Below the pieces are notes generated by a model, which was given only the letters and a program-made list of their open reading frames with translations, searched no databases and was not told the origin of the DNA. Of a stretch of DNA of 39,646 nucleotides, positions 1 through 6,222 are shown piece by piece; position 1 is the first letter of the stretch; every line of letters starts with the position of its first letter. The DNA is from a virus. The translations under genes were made by a program, and so were the position numbers. Location of the stretch: positions 1 through 39,646 of the IMG/VR virus record IMGVR_UViG_3300020410_000003. The stretch is one strand, 5' to 3'.

Positions 1-77
1 ACATGTCAGCACGTTTCCAGGAACAGACGAAAACTAATGGCTAAGCCACTAAGCGGGGGCGTTTTTTTACCAAGCAA
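1..77. repeat. terminal direct repeat, left copy (circular closure)
   Basis: These 77 bases are identical to the last 77 bases of the window (39570-39646). This is what an assembler leaves at the ends of a circular or circularly permuted genome, so the unique length is 39,569 bp. Positions 1-37 are the 3' end of the gene annotated at 39403-39606, whose stop is at 35-37 in this copy. It could instead be a real short terminal redundancy, but 77 bp is more typical of an assembly overlap. Confidence 0.95.
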
Positions 78-162
78 TCCAAAAAAAACCCATCAAGGCA
101 ATGGCACACACTCCAAACCAGCCAAGGGCAAAAAACGATACCGTGGGCAAGGTAAACGTTAA
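37..162 (+). CDS. very small basic protein (41 aa)
   Basis: The ATG overlaps the stop of the preceding gene (TAATG, read across the circular junction), suggesting coupled translation. The product is 41 residues, rich in Lys, Arg, Gly, Pro and Ser, and ends in GKKRYRGQGKR. There is no signal peptide or membrane segment. Short basic glycine/lysine proteins of this kind are common in marine cyanophage genomes; nucleic-acid binding is a guess from charge alone. The gene sits 8 bases before the exported porin-like gene. The oligo-T run at 62-67 encodes Phe and Leu within the ORF and is not preceded by a good hairpin. Confidence 0.6.
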   Translation: MAKPLSGGVFLPSNPKKTHQGNGTHSKPAKGKKRYRGQGKR

Positions 163-170
163 TTTTCCTC

Positions 171-527
171 ATGTTCAAAGCGTTTTTGATAGTTGCCAGT
201 GGTGTGCTCGCTGGAGCGCCTGCCTTGGCCGGCCCCTTTGTGAACGTCGAAAATAACGGCGGCTACTCAGGGGGCGATTATGTCGGCTCAATTACTGATC
301 TTCATGTTGGGTATGAGGGCGGCGATTCAACTTATGGCTACTATGCCCAGCTAGGCCCTGCCATTGTGGCGCCAGATGATGGTGACGCAGAAATGGAGGT
401 TTCGGCCAAAGTTGGCGGCAGCGTTAACGCCACTGAAAAATTAAATTTTTATGGCGAAGTCAGTTTTATTACGACTGATGACGATCCGTCATTTGGCACG
501 AAAATCGGCGCCAAATACAGTTTTTAG
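171..527 (+). CDS. exported porin-like beta-strand protein
   Basis: The 118-residue product starts with a clear Sec-type signal peptide: Lys at position 3, a hydrophobic stretch to about residue 18, and an APALA-G cleavage site near residue 20. The mature part alternates polar and hydrophobic residues in short strands rich in Gly, Tyr and Phe, and ends in KIGAKYSF; a terminal Phe is typical of outer-membrane beta barrels. At about 98 mature residues it is short for a full barrel. I recognise the pattern as a small porin-like protein carried by many marine cyanophages. Its role is unknown; altering the outer membrane during infection is an inference. A terminator follows directly, so it ends the long rightward transcription unit segment. 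Confidence 0.75.
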   Translation: MFKAFLIVASGVLAGAPALAGPFVNVENNGGYSGGDYVGSITDLHVGYEGGDSTYGYYAQLGPAIVAPDDGDAEMEVSAKVGGSVNATEKLNFYGEVSFITTDDDPSFGTKIGAKYSF

Positions 528-553
528 GCTATAACGGAAGCCTCACACGATCC

Positions 554-578
554 AAGCCCCAAACGGGGCTTTTTTTTT
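554..578 (+). terminator. rho-independent terminator
   Basis: A perfect 7-bp stem (AAGCCCC at 554-560 with GGGGCTT at 565-571) closes a 4-base loop and runs into a T tract to 578. It lies between the stop of the porin-like gene (527) and the next start (582), the expected place for an intrinsic terminator of rightward transcription. It is the clearest terminator in the window. Confidence 0.9.
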
Positions 579-581
579 ATT

Positions 582-860
582 ATGCAAAAGCTTTTCAATG
601 TAATTGCAGTTGCTGGCTTTGTGTTGTCTGCAGGATTAACAGCGGCGACGGTTGCAGCTTATTGGTTCATTCCAAAAATAACACAAGAATACATTGAAGG
701 CGTAAAAGGCGACATATTACCTGAGGTTAAACAAATGATGCCTAAAGTAATAGACGAAAAATTACATGAAATAGATGAAACTATCAAAAATCTACCATCT
801 TTGCCGCAAGTGACCGGGCCTGCAATACCTTTGCAAAAAACTAGGGAACTAAAACAATGA
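582..860 (+). CDS. small membrane-anchored protein (92 aa)
   Basis: The N-terminal 30 residues form one hydrophobic segment (VIAVAGFVLSAGLTAATVAA), either a membrane anchor or an uncleaved signal. The remainder is soluble and charged, ending in a proline-containing stretch. It begins 4 bases after the T tract of the upstream terminator, so a promoter would have to lie upstream or expression must come from read-through. Its stop overlaps the next start (ATGA). Similar one-span proteins with proline-rich tails occur in cyanophages; the function is unknown. Confidence 0.7.
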   Translation: MQKLFNVIAVAGFVLSAGLTAATVAAYWFIPKITQEYIEGVKGDILPEVKQMMPKVIDEKLHEIDETIKNLPSLPQVTGPAIPLQKTRELKQ

Positions 861-1075
861 AAAAAGCAATCAAATTCTTGCAAGAGCGGCACCCGTGGTT
901 GTCTTATTCTGATGCAAAAATATTAATTATTGATAGCTATGAACGGCATAAATCGCAAAATCGTTACGGCGCAATGGCTAAAGCTTTAATTGGCATTGAC
1001 ATTGGCATTTTTGCAAGAGAAAGTGAAAGTGAAATCAAAGGTCGTTTAGCTGTAATTAAAGAATGGCAACCTTAA
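857..1075 (+). CDS. hypothetical protein (72 aa)
   Basis: The start overlaps the previous stop by 4 bases (ATGA), arguing for a real, coupled gene. The 72-residue product is helical and soluble, with mixed charge (FLQERHPWLSYSDAKILII near the N terminus). No domain is recognised and there is no signal peptide. It precedes the proline-rich gene by 15 bases in the same direction. Confidence 0.65.
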   Translation: MKKAIKFLQERHPWLSYSDAKILIIDSYERHKSQNRYGAMAKALIGIDIGIFARESESEIKGRLAVIKEWQP

Positions 1076-1090
1076 ACAGGTTTTTAAGTC

Positions 1091-1879
1091 GTGCCTGAAA
1101 TCCCAAATATTCCTGAAATTGGCGTTGGAAGCGTTTATATCCCACCAGTTCCCGTGTGGCAATCTCTGCCGCTTCAAAGCCTTCCAAGTGCACCGCCAAT
1201 AACTTCAGGCTTAGGCTTTCCAATTATTCAGATGCCAGGGTGTGTGAAAACTCGAAAGATACAACCTGGGAATAATGATGCATATGACAACGATCCAAAA
1301 GGCAACTATGTCTTGTGTGATGGTACCGCCCCATACTATGAACCATTAAATTTTACTCCCGGTACATTAATTTATGGGACAGCAAAACCACCGGCGATAG
1401 AGCCAAAAAATGAAGCAAAAAATGAAGCAAAACCGGCTGATTCAAAAAACCAACCGGCTTCGCCCCCCCTTCCGTCAGTTAGTGCCGGGCCAACTGACAT
1501 GCCTATTTTAACCAAAGATTTGCCATGTCCGCCACCAGATGCAATTCCAATCGGCGCCAAGAATAAATCACAAACGGCAATAATTGTTGCATATAACACA
1601 ATTAATGGCGATTGCGTGCCCGAAACGGAAACTCTCCCAGTTATTAATATTATTGATAATTATTTGCCAGGGGCGCCAGTGGTCATAACAACAGCCACAA
1701 TTACATCTGTTGCAACTACTGTTGCCATTTTTGTCAAACCATTAGGCGATTTTGCACTGAGGGCAGTTAAACCAATTGTGAAAAAAACGATTAAAAAAAT
1801 TAAAGAGAAATTAACAAGGAAAAAAATTATTGAATCTGTTTTTCAGCGTCAAGTGTCTCAACGTCGCCTGAGGAAATAG
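1091..1879 (+). CDS. proline-rich protein with C-terminal membrane segment and basic tail (cyanophage family)
   Basis: GTG start. The N-terminal ~60 residues are proline-rich (MPEIPNIPEIG, VYIPPVPVW). A cysteine-containing block follows (PGCVKTRKI, VLCDGTAPYYEP), then an EAKNEAKPA linker. Near residues 193-217 there is a hydrophobic stretch (VVITTATITSVATTVAIFV), and the last ~45 residues are strongly basic (KKTIKKIKEKLTRKK). I recognise this layout from proline-rich proteins of marine cyanophages, often near fibre or lysis genes; the function is not established. The 3' end overlaps the convergent gene 1827-2534 by 53 bp. No frame break is visible. Confidence 0.75.
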   Translation: MPEIPNIPEIGVGSVYIPPVPVWQSLPLQSLPSAPPITSGLGFPIIQMPGCVKTRKIQPGNNDAYDNDPKGNYVLCDGTAPYYEPLNFTPGTLIYGTAKPPAIEPKNEAKNEAKPADSKNQPASPPLPSVSAGPTDMPILTKDLPCPPPDAIPIGAKNKSQTAIIVAYNTINGDCVPETETLPVINIIDNYLPGAPVVITTATITSVATTVAIFVKPLGDFALRAVKPIVKKTIKKIKEKLTRKKIIESVFQRQVSQRRLRK

Positions 1880-2534
1880 GGATTTTATGGACATGTGGAG
1901 GGATCACACCGGGGGGATTAACTAGAACTACATCCGCGCAAATTGCTGCATATGGCGATTTGGGATGGAAAATTATCCCTGCTTTCATTAATTCGCCGCA
2001 ATTTTTTACTCTAGCAAGTTCATAATTTAATCGTTTATCGGCTAAAGTTGCTTCTAATAGTTCGACTCTTTTTTGCGCGGCGCGCCGACATGCTTTAATA
2101 AGAGAATTGTCCAAAGGGATTGAAAATGTTGCAGTGATACCGCCATTAATTGAGAAATTTGTTTTCTGCCCGGTTCTAATAGGCCGATAATACAAAATGT
2201 TTCCAGGGTTATCAGGTACGCCGTCAGGGATTGGGTTGCCCTCAGGATCAAAAGCACCAACTAAATCTAAAGTATCGTAAACGGGTTCATTGTAAAACCC
2301 CTCATATGGATTAGCCCAACTGGTTGTCGTGCTAATAAAAGGGTTTATGTTTAAGGTTGCGCCTTGGCAACTTACGCCGTTGCCGTATAAATAACTGAAT
2401 TGTCTAGAGGGCACAACTTGCACAGCTTGATTGGTTACACTGCCTGAGCTATTTGCAACTGGTGCAGCAGTGCCACTAACTTGTGCATTTACAGGAGCGG
2501 CAAGTAAAAAAAAAGCTGCCAAAAACTTTCTCAT
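1827..2534 (-). CDS. exported cyanophage protein (235 aa)
   Basis: The product opens with a signal peptide (MRKFLAAFFLLAAPVNA, cleavage near residue 17). The mature part contains SSGSVTNQAVQV and YGNGVSCQGATL, a pattern I associate with exported proteins carried by many marine cyanophages. Four cysteines in the mature chain could form disulphides in the periplasm. It is the last gene of a leftward four-gene block with 4-base overlaps upstream (2531-2534). Its last 53 bp overlap the 3' end of the rightward gene at 1091-1879. The role is unknown: virion component or periplasmic effector are both possible. Confidence 0.75.
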   Translation of the reverse strand: MRKFLAAFFLLAAPVNAQVSGTAAPVANSSGSVTNQAVQVVPSRQFSYLYGNGVSCQGATLNINPFISTTTSWANPYEGFYNEPVYDTLDLVGAFDPEGNPIPDGVPDNPGNILYYRPIRTGQKTNFSINGGITATFSIPLDNSLIKACRRAAQKRVELLEATLADKRLNYELARVKNCGELMKAGIIFHPKSPYAAICADVVLVNPPGVIPPHVHKIPISSGDVETLDAEKQIQ

Positions 2535-2962
2535 TGAGTAAAAGTGCTAGTCGTTTCTGTCAAAGATTCAATGTCAGTTGTCCTTTCGATTAAAGTATGA
2601 TTGACTAAACCAGGCCCGTTTAAAGTTTCTACAAATTGAAAACTAGCGCCTTCGTTAACAAGATTCCATGTTGGACGGCTTGACGCATCAAGCCCAACCC
2701 ATCGGCTAGAAATGCCATTTATCGTGTTAGTTGTAATATCTAAATTTTTAGGGGCGAGCTTACCATTCATTGATTGAATATTTGTGCCAGAAACGCTATA
2801 CTCATAGCCTGTCCTGTATTCGTAGCTATTAATAATTTCTTTTACTTGTGTTTTTGTTTTTGTTGTCGAATTCATAAGACCTTGCTGGAAATTCGGCACG
2901 ACTGGAACAGCTTCTGAAGCAGTTGGAAACAGGCCAAGCACTATCAAAAGTAACAATATCAT
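2531..2962 (-). CDS. exported cyanophage protein (143 aa)
   Basis: The N-terminal hydrophobic stretch MILLLLIVLGLFPTASEA looks like a signal peptide cleaved near residue 18, although it lacks an early Lys/Arg. The mature protein is Thr/Ser/Asn-rich and ends in a repeated threonine pattern (TERTTDIESLTETTSTFTQ-like), which I recognise from cyanophage secreted or structural proteins that always seem to travel as a set. Starts and stops overlap neighbours by 4 bases on both sides, so it is translationally coupled in the leftward block. The function is unknown; a beta-rich surface or periplasmic protein is the best reading. Confidence 0.75.
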   Translation of the reverse strand: MILLLLIVLGLFPTASEAVPVVPNFQQGLMNSTTKTKTQVKEIINSYEYRTGYEYSVSGTNIQSMNGKLAPKNLDITTNTINGISSRWVGLDASSRPTWNLVNEGASFQFVETLNGPGLVNHTLIERTTDIESLTETTSTFTQ

Positions 2963-3453
2963 CTTATAGTAAGCTCTTGTATAACTTGACCAATTGCAGA
3001 TGTGCCAGAGCTTCCGGCTGTAATTTGTAAAGCACCATCAGTTGCAATTGTTCCAGCAAGTGACCCCGGAACACCACCGGAAGTTGTCGTATTTTGTCCA
3101 AATATTGGCAACGCAGGCACGACTCCTGATGTAACTGTTGTTGATAACACTGTTGGGGTTGCGTCACCTTCAATATAAGATTCAGTCAAACTAAATGCAT
3201 CGCCAGCAGTAGTAATAGAGTAATCAGCGGGAGTAAAGCCAACAGCGGCGCCAGGTGTAAGGGTGCCAAGCCCACCAGCAGTGCCCAAAGTGACGTTATT
3301 GCCACTAACAGCATAAACCGAAGGAACTCGCGTCGATACAGACCCGGCACCATCAACTTGCAGTTGAATACTTGATGAAATTCTATGTGTGATGTCAGCG
3401 CGAGCACAGGGTGCTAGCAAAGCAAGTGCAAACAACAATGCAAATGGTTTCAT
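2959..3453 (-). CDS. exported beta-rich cyanophage protein (164 aa)
   Basis: A signal peptide is clear (MKPFALLFALALLAPCARA, cleavage near residue 19). The mature chain is low in charge and rich in Gly, Ser, Thr and Val. It carries SIQLQVDGAGS near its start and ends in SGTSAIGQVIQELTIR, a pattern I know from a protein family of marine cyanophages found next to the two downstream genes here. The composition suggests a beta-strand protein. It overlaps its upstream and downstream partners by 4 bases each, so the three exported proteins are probably made in fixed ratio. The function is unproven. Confidence 0.75.
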   Translation of the reverse strand: MKPFALLFALALLAPCARADITHRISSSIQLQVDGAGSVSTRVPSVYAVSGNNVTLGTAGGLGTLTPGAAVGFTPADYSITTAGDAFSLTESYIEGDATPTVLSTTVTSGVVPALPIFGQNTTTSGGVPGSLAGTIATDGALQITAGSSGTSAIGQVIQELTIR

Positions 3454-3707
3454 TTTTTTAATGGTGTTTGTTCCAGTCTAGTGCCATCCTCTTTTTTCTT
3501 AGTGTTAGCGCGACCCACGTTGACGCCAAACGATGCCATTGTGCCAGTTAGAAGACTGGCGGGAAAGGTTGGATCCATTGCCTTCACGTAGCCTAAATAA
3601 TTCAGGCTTAGCATTGCAATTGACCACGTCAAAACTGCAAGTCGGACAAAATCAGCAAGTGGCGTAAAATCTTTGTCTTGGTCTTGGTTTTCGGTGGGAT
3701 CTGTCAT
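3450..3707 (-). CDS. small membrane protein heading the leftward block (85 aa)
   Basis: A charged N terminus (TENQDQDKD) is followed by a hydrophobic segment at about residues 21-42 (FVRLAVLTWSIAMLSLNYLG), a second moderately hydrophobic stretch at about 48-65, and a Lys-rich C terminus. One or two membrane spans with charged ends would fit a holin-like or membrane accessory protein, but there is no specific motif. It is the first gene of the leftward block and starts only 25 bp from the divergent start at 3733, so its promoter must overlap the neighbouring gene. Confidence 0.65.
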   Translation of the reverse strand: MTDPTENQDQDKDFTPLADFVRLAVLTWSIAMLSLNYLGYVKAMDPTFPASLLTGTMASFGVNVGRANTKKKEDGTRLEQTPLKK

Positions 3708-3732
3708 GATGAATTAACGCAAGCGGCTAACC

Positions 3733-3984
3733 ATGGTTGAAGTTTGGGCTGCTGTTGCAGGGGCATCAATCACAGTCGCAGGCATTGGCGTATCTGGTCT
3801 TAGCCACCAGAACCGTCATGCTAGGGATTCATTGGTGCGGCTGACGATTGCTGTTGACAATCTTGCAAATAGGTTGGATGTACTACATGGCGACATAAAA
3901 ACAAAGGATGTTGAGGTGTTTGCCCGTATTGGAGAGCTAGAAAGGGCTGTAGCCAGGTTAGAGGGTCACAGCGATCGGCACTAG
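3733..3984 (+). CDS. holin-like small protein with N-terminal membrane segment and coiled coil
   Basis: The first ~22 residues are hydrophobic (EVWAAVAGASITVAGIGVSG). The rest is an amphipathic helical region with heptad-like leucines (LTIAVDNLANRLDVLHGD, IGELERAVARLEGH), probably a coiled coil. Single-span plus coiled-coil proteins of about 80 residues beside an endolysin-like gene are common in cyanophages and resemble class III or haemolysin-type holins. Here a peptidase gene lies two genes downstream. The holin role is inferred from size, topology and place only. Confidence 0.6.
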   Translation: MVEVWAAVAGASITVAGIGVSGLSHQNRHARDSLVRLTIAVDNLANRLDVLHGDIKTKDVEVFARIGELERAVARLEGHSDRH

Positions 3985-4008
3985 AATTGCTGAAATCGAG
4001 GCCTCGTC

Positions 4009-4197
4009 ATGCTTTTGCTCATCAAGCCAATTCTTTTTAAATTCTTAAAAACTCAGGGTGTAAAAAATTTGGTTATCGAAATGCTAGAGGCTTATTGCAA
4101 AATGACTGACAATACCGTTGACGACAAAGTTGTTGATTTTGTAAAGGCAAATTTGTTCCTACCAAAAAAACAAATCAAATTGCCAAACCAAAATTGA
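4009..4197 (+). CDS. small cyanophage protein (62 aa)
   Basis: A hydrophobic N terminus (MLLLIKPILFKFLKTQ) is followed by an acidic-to-basic helical stretch that includes TDNTVDDKVVDFVKANLF. I recognise this layout (MLLL-KP start, then a TDN-DD block) from short proteins next to lysis or peptidase genes of marine cyanophages. The function is unknown. The hydrophobic start is interrupted by lysines, so it may be an amphipathic membrane-surface helix and not a true span. Confidence 0.65.
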   Translation: MLLLIKPILFKFLKTQGVKNLVIEMLEAYCKMTDNTVDDKVVDFVKANLFLPKKQIKLPNQN

Positions 4198-4230
4198 AAA
4201 ATACAAGCAAAGGCTTTCATTGTTTTATTA

Positions 4231-4959
4231 GTGAAACTTAGGATATTCATCGTGTCTCTTAATTTGCTCAGTTTTTTCCATTTTTTTCGTGGCTCGCCCC
4301 ATCAATTGGCTGCAATTGCAGAACTTGAAAGCTCCTTGCCGAAGGAATTACTTGATGAAAACGCGGCTTGGTTTGAGGCTTGGCGCGCAAGCGGCATCGA
4401 CCAAGAAATTTTTATGCCCTACTTCAGTCAGCACGATAACGCTTCCGGTTATGGATATAGGGAGTGCTTCAGCTCCTCCGCTGCCATGGTGGCGGCTTTT
4501 TGGGGAAAAATTAAAACAGATGATGAATATAATGAAATAAGGCGCAAATATGGCGATACAACATCGGTTTGGGCTCATTTGCAAACTTTGCGGTCTTTAG
4601 GCCTAAATGCAAATTTCAGGCAAGATGGTGACGGCACATTATTAGAATTAGAAATCGAACGCGGTCGCCCTGTTTTGGTGGGATGGCTACATCAAGGCAA
4701 TTTAACAAAAGGCCAAGCGCCACGATGCAACCGTCTTAACTGTGGCCATTGGAGCGTAATCACGGGTTACACCGGCAAAAATAGCGATGATCAAAATTGG
4801 ATAATGTCCGACCCCGCTGGTTTCCCTTTGGTTGATGTTGGCGGACATGATCATAAAAAAACAGGCTATCAAATTCGCGTGCGTAAATCATATTTTAAAC
4901 AACGATTTGAGGTTGAGGGGGCTAGAACTGGTTGGGTAATTTTGGTTGATGATGGCTGA
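4231..4959 (+). CDS. C39-like cysteine peptidase, putative endolysin
   Basis: GTG start; the first ~20 residues are hydrophobic (IFIVSLNLLSFFHFF) and could be a signal or anchor. The core has the papain-like C39 arrangement: a likely catalytic Cys79 in YGYRECFSSSAAM, His173 in NCGHWSVITGY and Asp194 in IMSDPAG. This matches the Peptidase_C39_2 family, which occurs in cyanophages where other phages have a lysozyme. The 242-residue length fits. Its position downstream of holin-like genes suggests cleavage of peptide cross-links in host peptidoglycan during lysis; protein processing is the alternative. If the GTG is correct, the N-terminal segment could export it without a holin. Confidence 0.8.
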   Translation: MKLRIFIVSLNLLSFFHFFRGSPHQLAAIAELESSLPKELLDENAAWFEAWRASGIDQEIFMPYFSQHDNASGYGYRECFSSSAAMVAAFWGKIKTDDEYNEIRRKYGDTTSVWAHLQTLRSLGLNANFRQDGDGTLLELEIERGRPVLVGWLHQGNLTKGQAPRCNRLNCGHWSVITGYTGKNSDDQNWIMSDPAGFPLVDVGGHDHKKTGYQIRVRKSYFKQRFEVEGARTGWVILVDDG

Positions 4960-5185
4960 TTTTTATTGGCTGTGGAGTTTTTTGACGGCATTTTGGACGT
5001 CTGTTATTTTAAATTGTGCTCACCCTGACAATTGGCAAAATTGCTTTCCAGTTCATGCGTGGCTTATCCCTTGGGTGCATGATGCTATTCACATACAGCA
5101 AAACGGACCTTACCATTCAGAAAAATGCACCTTAGGGGGCTCTCATGGGATGGGCAGATTGGATGATCGTCAATCAAAGCCTTGA
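4949..5185 (+). CDS. small Trp-rich hypothetical protein
   Basis: The ATG at 4949 (or 4952) lies inside the peptidase 3' end (peptidase stop 4957-4959), and a TTG in frame at 4946 is also possible. The product is about 78 residues with a Trp-rich hydrophobic start (FYWLWSFLTAFWTSVIL) that could span the membrane, then a His/Cys-containing tail. It overlaps the next, better supported gene by 41 bp, so the last dozen residues are doubtful. It could be a lysis accessory protein by position, but nothing else supports that. Confidence 0.5.
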   Translation: MMADFYWLWSFLTAFWTSVILNCAHPDNWQNCFPVHAWLIPWVHDAIHIQQNGPYHSEKCTLGGSHGMGRLDDRQSKP

Positions 5186-5363
5186 AGAGGAATTAGAGCT
5201 AGAGCGCAGTGTAAGGGAAGTTGAGGGCTGTGCAGATGTTGAAATTCTAAAAGGCCTCACCGTGGCCCTGGTTCGCCAGCATTGGCATCAAACGAGATTA
5301 TTAAAACAAGCTGTTGGCCGGGTTGCTGAGCTAGATGCTGGAATGCTTGATGACGCGCCTTAA
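5145..5363 (+). CDS. conserved small helical protein (72 aa)
   Basis: The start is preceded by a purine-rich TTAGGGGG stretch that can serve as a ribosome binding site about 8 bases upstream. The product begins MGWADWMIVNQSLEEELEL and continues as an amphipathic helix with LVRQHWHQTRLLKQAVGR. I recognise this opening from small proteins found in many cyanosiphoviruses. No enzymatic motif is present. The 3' end overlaps the leftward reading frame 5331-5528 by 33 bp, so the two transcription units converge here. Confidence 0.7.
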   Translation: MGWADWMIVNQSLEEELELERSVREVEGCADVEILKGLTVALVRQHWHQTRLLKQAVGRVAELDAGMLDDAP

Positions 5364-5528
5364 GCCGCTGCATCGAGTGTGCATAAAATATTCGTGCTGG
5401 TGTTGAGCTTGCCAGTCTTGGCGATGGCAACGTTTCATGCCCGCATATTCGACACACCATTGCCAATTGCCATCATGGAACGCATAGGTAACGCCAAGAT
5501 TTTTCATGAGTAAAATCAGCAACAACAT
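5331..5528 (-). CDS. possible small Cys/Trp/His-rich protein, last gene of leftward block
   Basis: The frame gives 65 residues from ATG 5528, or 58 from the in-frame ATG at 5507. The composition is unlike random sequence: WQWCVEYAGMKRCHRQDWQ contains paired Cys, Trp and His, which resembles tiny cyanobacterial and cyanophage proteins of unknown role. No ribosome binding site is evident. It would be the distal gene of the recombination block, separated from ssb by the inverted-repeat element at 5548-5640. The overlap with the rightward gene end at 5363 lowers confidence. Confidence 0.4.
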   Translation of the reverse strand: MLLLILLMKNLGVTYAFHDGNWQWCVEYAGMKRCHRQDWQAQHQHEYFMHTRCSGLRRVIKHSSI

Positions 5529-5547
5529 TTATTTTAGGGAAAGGGGA

Positions 5548-5640
5548 CAAAACAAGACAACTCAAAAAAACTTGTTTTGCAACTTACACAAAGCGCACAC
5601 TGAGGGCATGTACTAAACCCACAGCACGGGTTGTGCGCTT
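5548..5640. other. two consecutive perfect inverted repeats in the convergent intergenic region
   Basis: The stretch from 5529 to 5654 has no convincing gene. It holds two 9-bp perfect inverted repeats: CAAAACAAG at 5548-5556 with CTTGTTTTG at 5571-5579 (14-base loop containing an A run), and AAGCGCACA at 5591-5599 with TGTGCGCTT at 5632-5640, enclosing a smaller AACCC/GGGTT stem (5616-5620, 5628-5632). GGGCAT at 5604-5609 can also pair with ATGCCC at 5642-5647, crossing the second stem. It lies just past the ssb stop in the leftward direction, so a terminator or processing site is the plainest role; an origin or regulatory RNA is possible. Confidence 0.55.
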
Positions 5641-5654
5641 GATGCCCCCCTATG

Positions 5655-6020
5655 TCAAAATCGGCGACGCTGTATAGGCGCTACAGGAATTGTGTCATCA
5701 GATTCAGAATTGTCATTAGTTTTAGAATTTAAAAATGTAAAATTTTGAACATTTAGGTTTAAATATGTGTTTGCATCTTCATCATTGCTTTTAGTTAATT
5801 GTGCCTCTCCATTCACACATAATTTGTCGCCTTTTTTAACAAAACGCATAATAGTTTCGCCGCGTGCCCCCCAAATAGAACAATTAATCCAACTAACAGT
5901 ATCTTCGCCTTTGTTTTTGTGATTAACAGCAAGCGTAAAATTTACGACTGTTCTCCCTGACTCAAATGTTTTTTGCTGTGGGGAAATGCCAACGTGGCCA
6001 ATGGCTGTGAGATTAAGCAT
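5655..6020 (-). CDS. ssb: single-stranded DNA-binding protein
   Basis: The 121-residue product has the bacterial SSB OB-fold pattern: MLNLTAIGHVG, then ESGRTVVNFTLAVNH, then TVSWINCSIWGARGETI and KKGDKLCVNGEAQL. The C-terminal linker is short and acidic (ESDDTIPVAP) but ends in QRRRF, not the usual DDDIPF tip that recruits host partners, so interaction with host helicases may be reduced or replaced. It coats ssDNA during replication and recombination and sits with the ERF annealase, RusA and a nuclease in the leftward block. Its start overlaps the upstream gene by 8 bases. Confidence 0.9.
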   Translation of the reverse strand: MLNLTAIGHVGISPQQKTFESGRTVVNFTLAVNHKNKGEDTVSWINCSIWGARGETIMRFVKKGDKLCVNGEAQLTKSNDEDANTYLNLNVQNFTFLNSKTNDNSESDDTIPVAPIQRRRF

Positions 6021-6222
6021 GGGGGTTTCCTCTGAAGAATTGAGAAATGATGACGTTGAGAGCTTGGTTAACGTTGTAATCTCTTTTTTCCATAAAATGC
6101 CGTAAGCTTGCAGCCAAATCTGGTTCTAAACGGACTTGAAAATGACGATCACGGCGTTTTTTATCAGCATTTAATTGCGCATCATTTAAACGTTTTGCTT
6201 TTGAAATCCATTTTTCTTCCAA
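6013..6222 (-). CDS. small ribbon-helix-helix-like protein (69 aa)
   Basis: The start is a TTG directly at the end of the ERF gene (TAATTG-type junction); no ATG is available before the conserved part. The N-terminal third is very basic (KAKRLNDAQLNADKKRRDRH). It is followed by FQVRLEPDLAASLRHFM, a strand-helix pattern like ribbon-helix-helix DNA-binding domains, and a second helix (NVNQALNVIISQFF). It may regulate the recombination block or act with the SSB. The fold is inferred from pattern only. Confidence 0.6.
   Translation of the reverse strand: MEEKWISKAKRLNDAQLNADKKRRDRHFQVRLEPDLAASLRHFMEKRDYNVNQALNVIISQFFRGNPHA

Noticed and set aside
53-70. Terminator from the GCGGGGGCGTTTTTTT run
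   Set aside because: No convincing stem precedes the T tract, and it lies within a coupled small gene.
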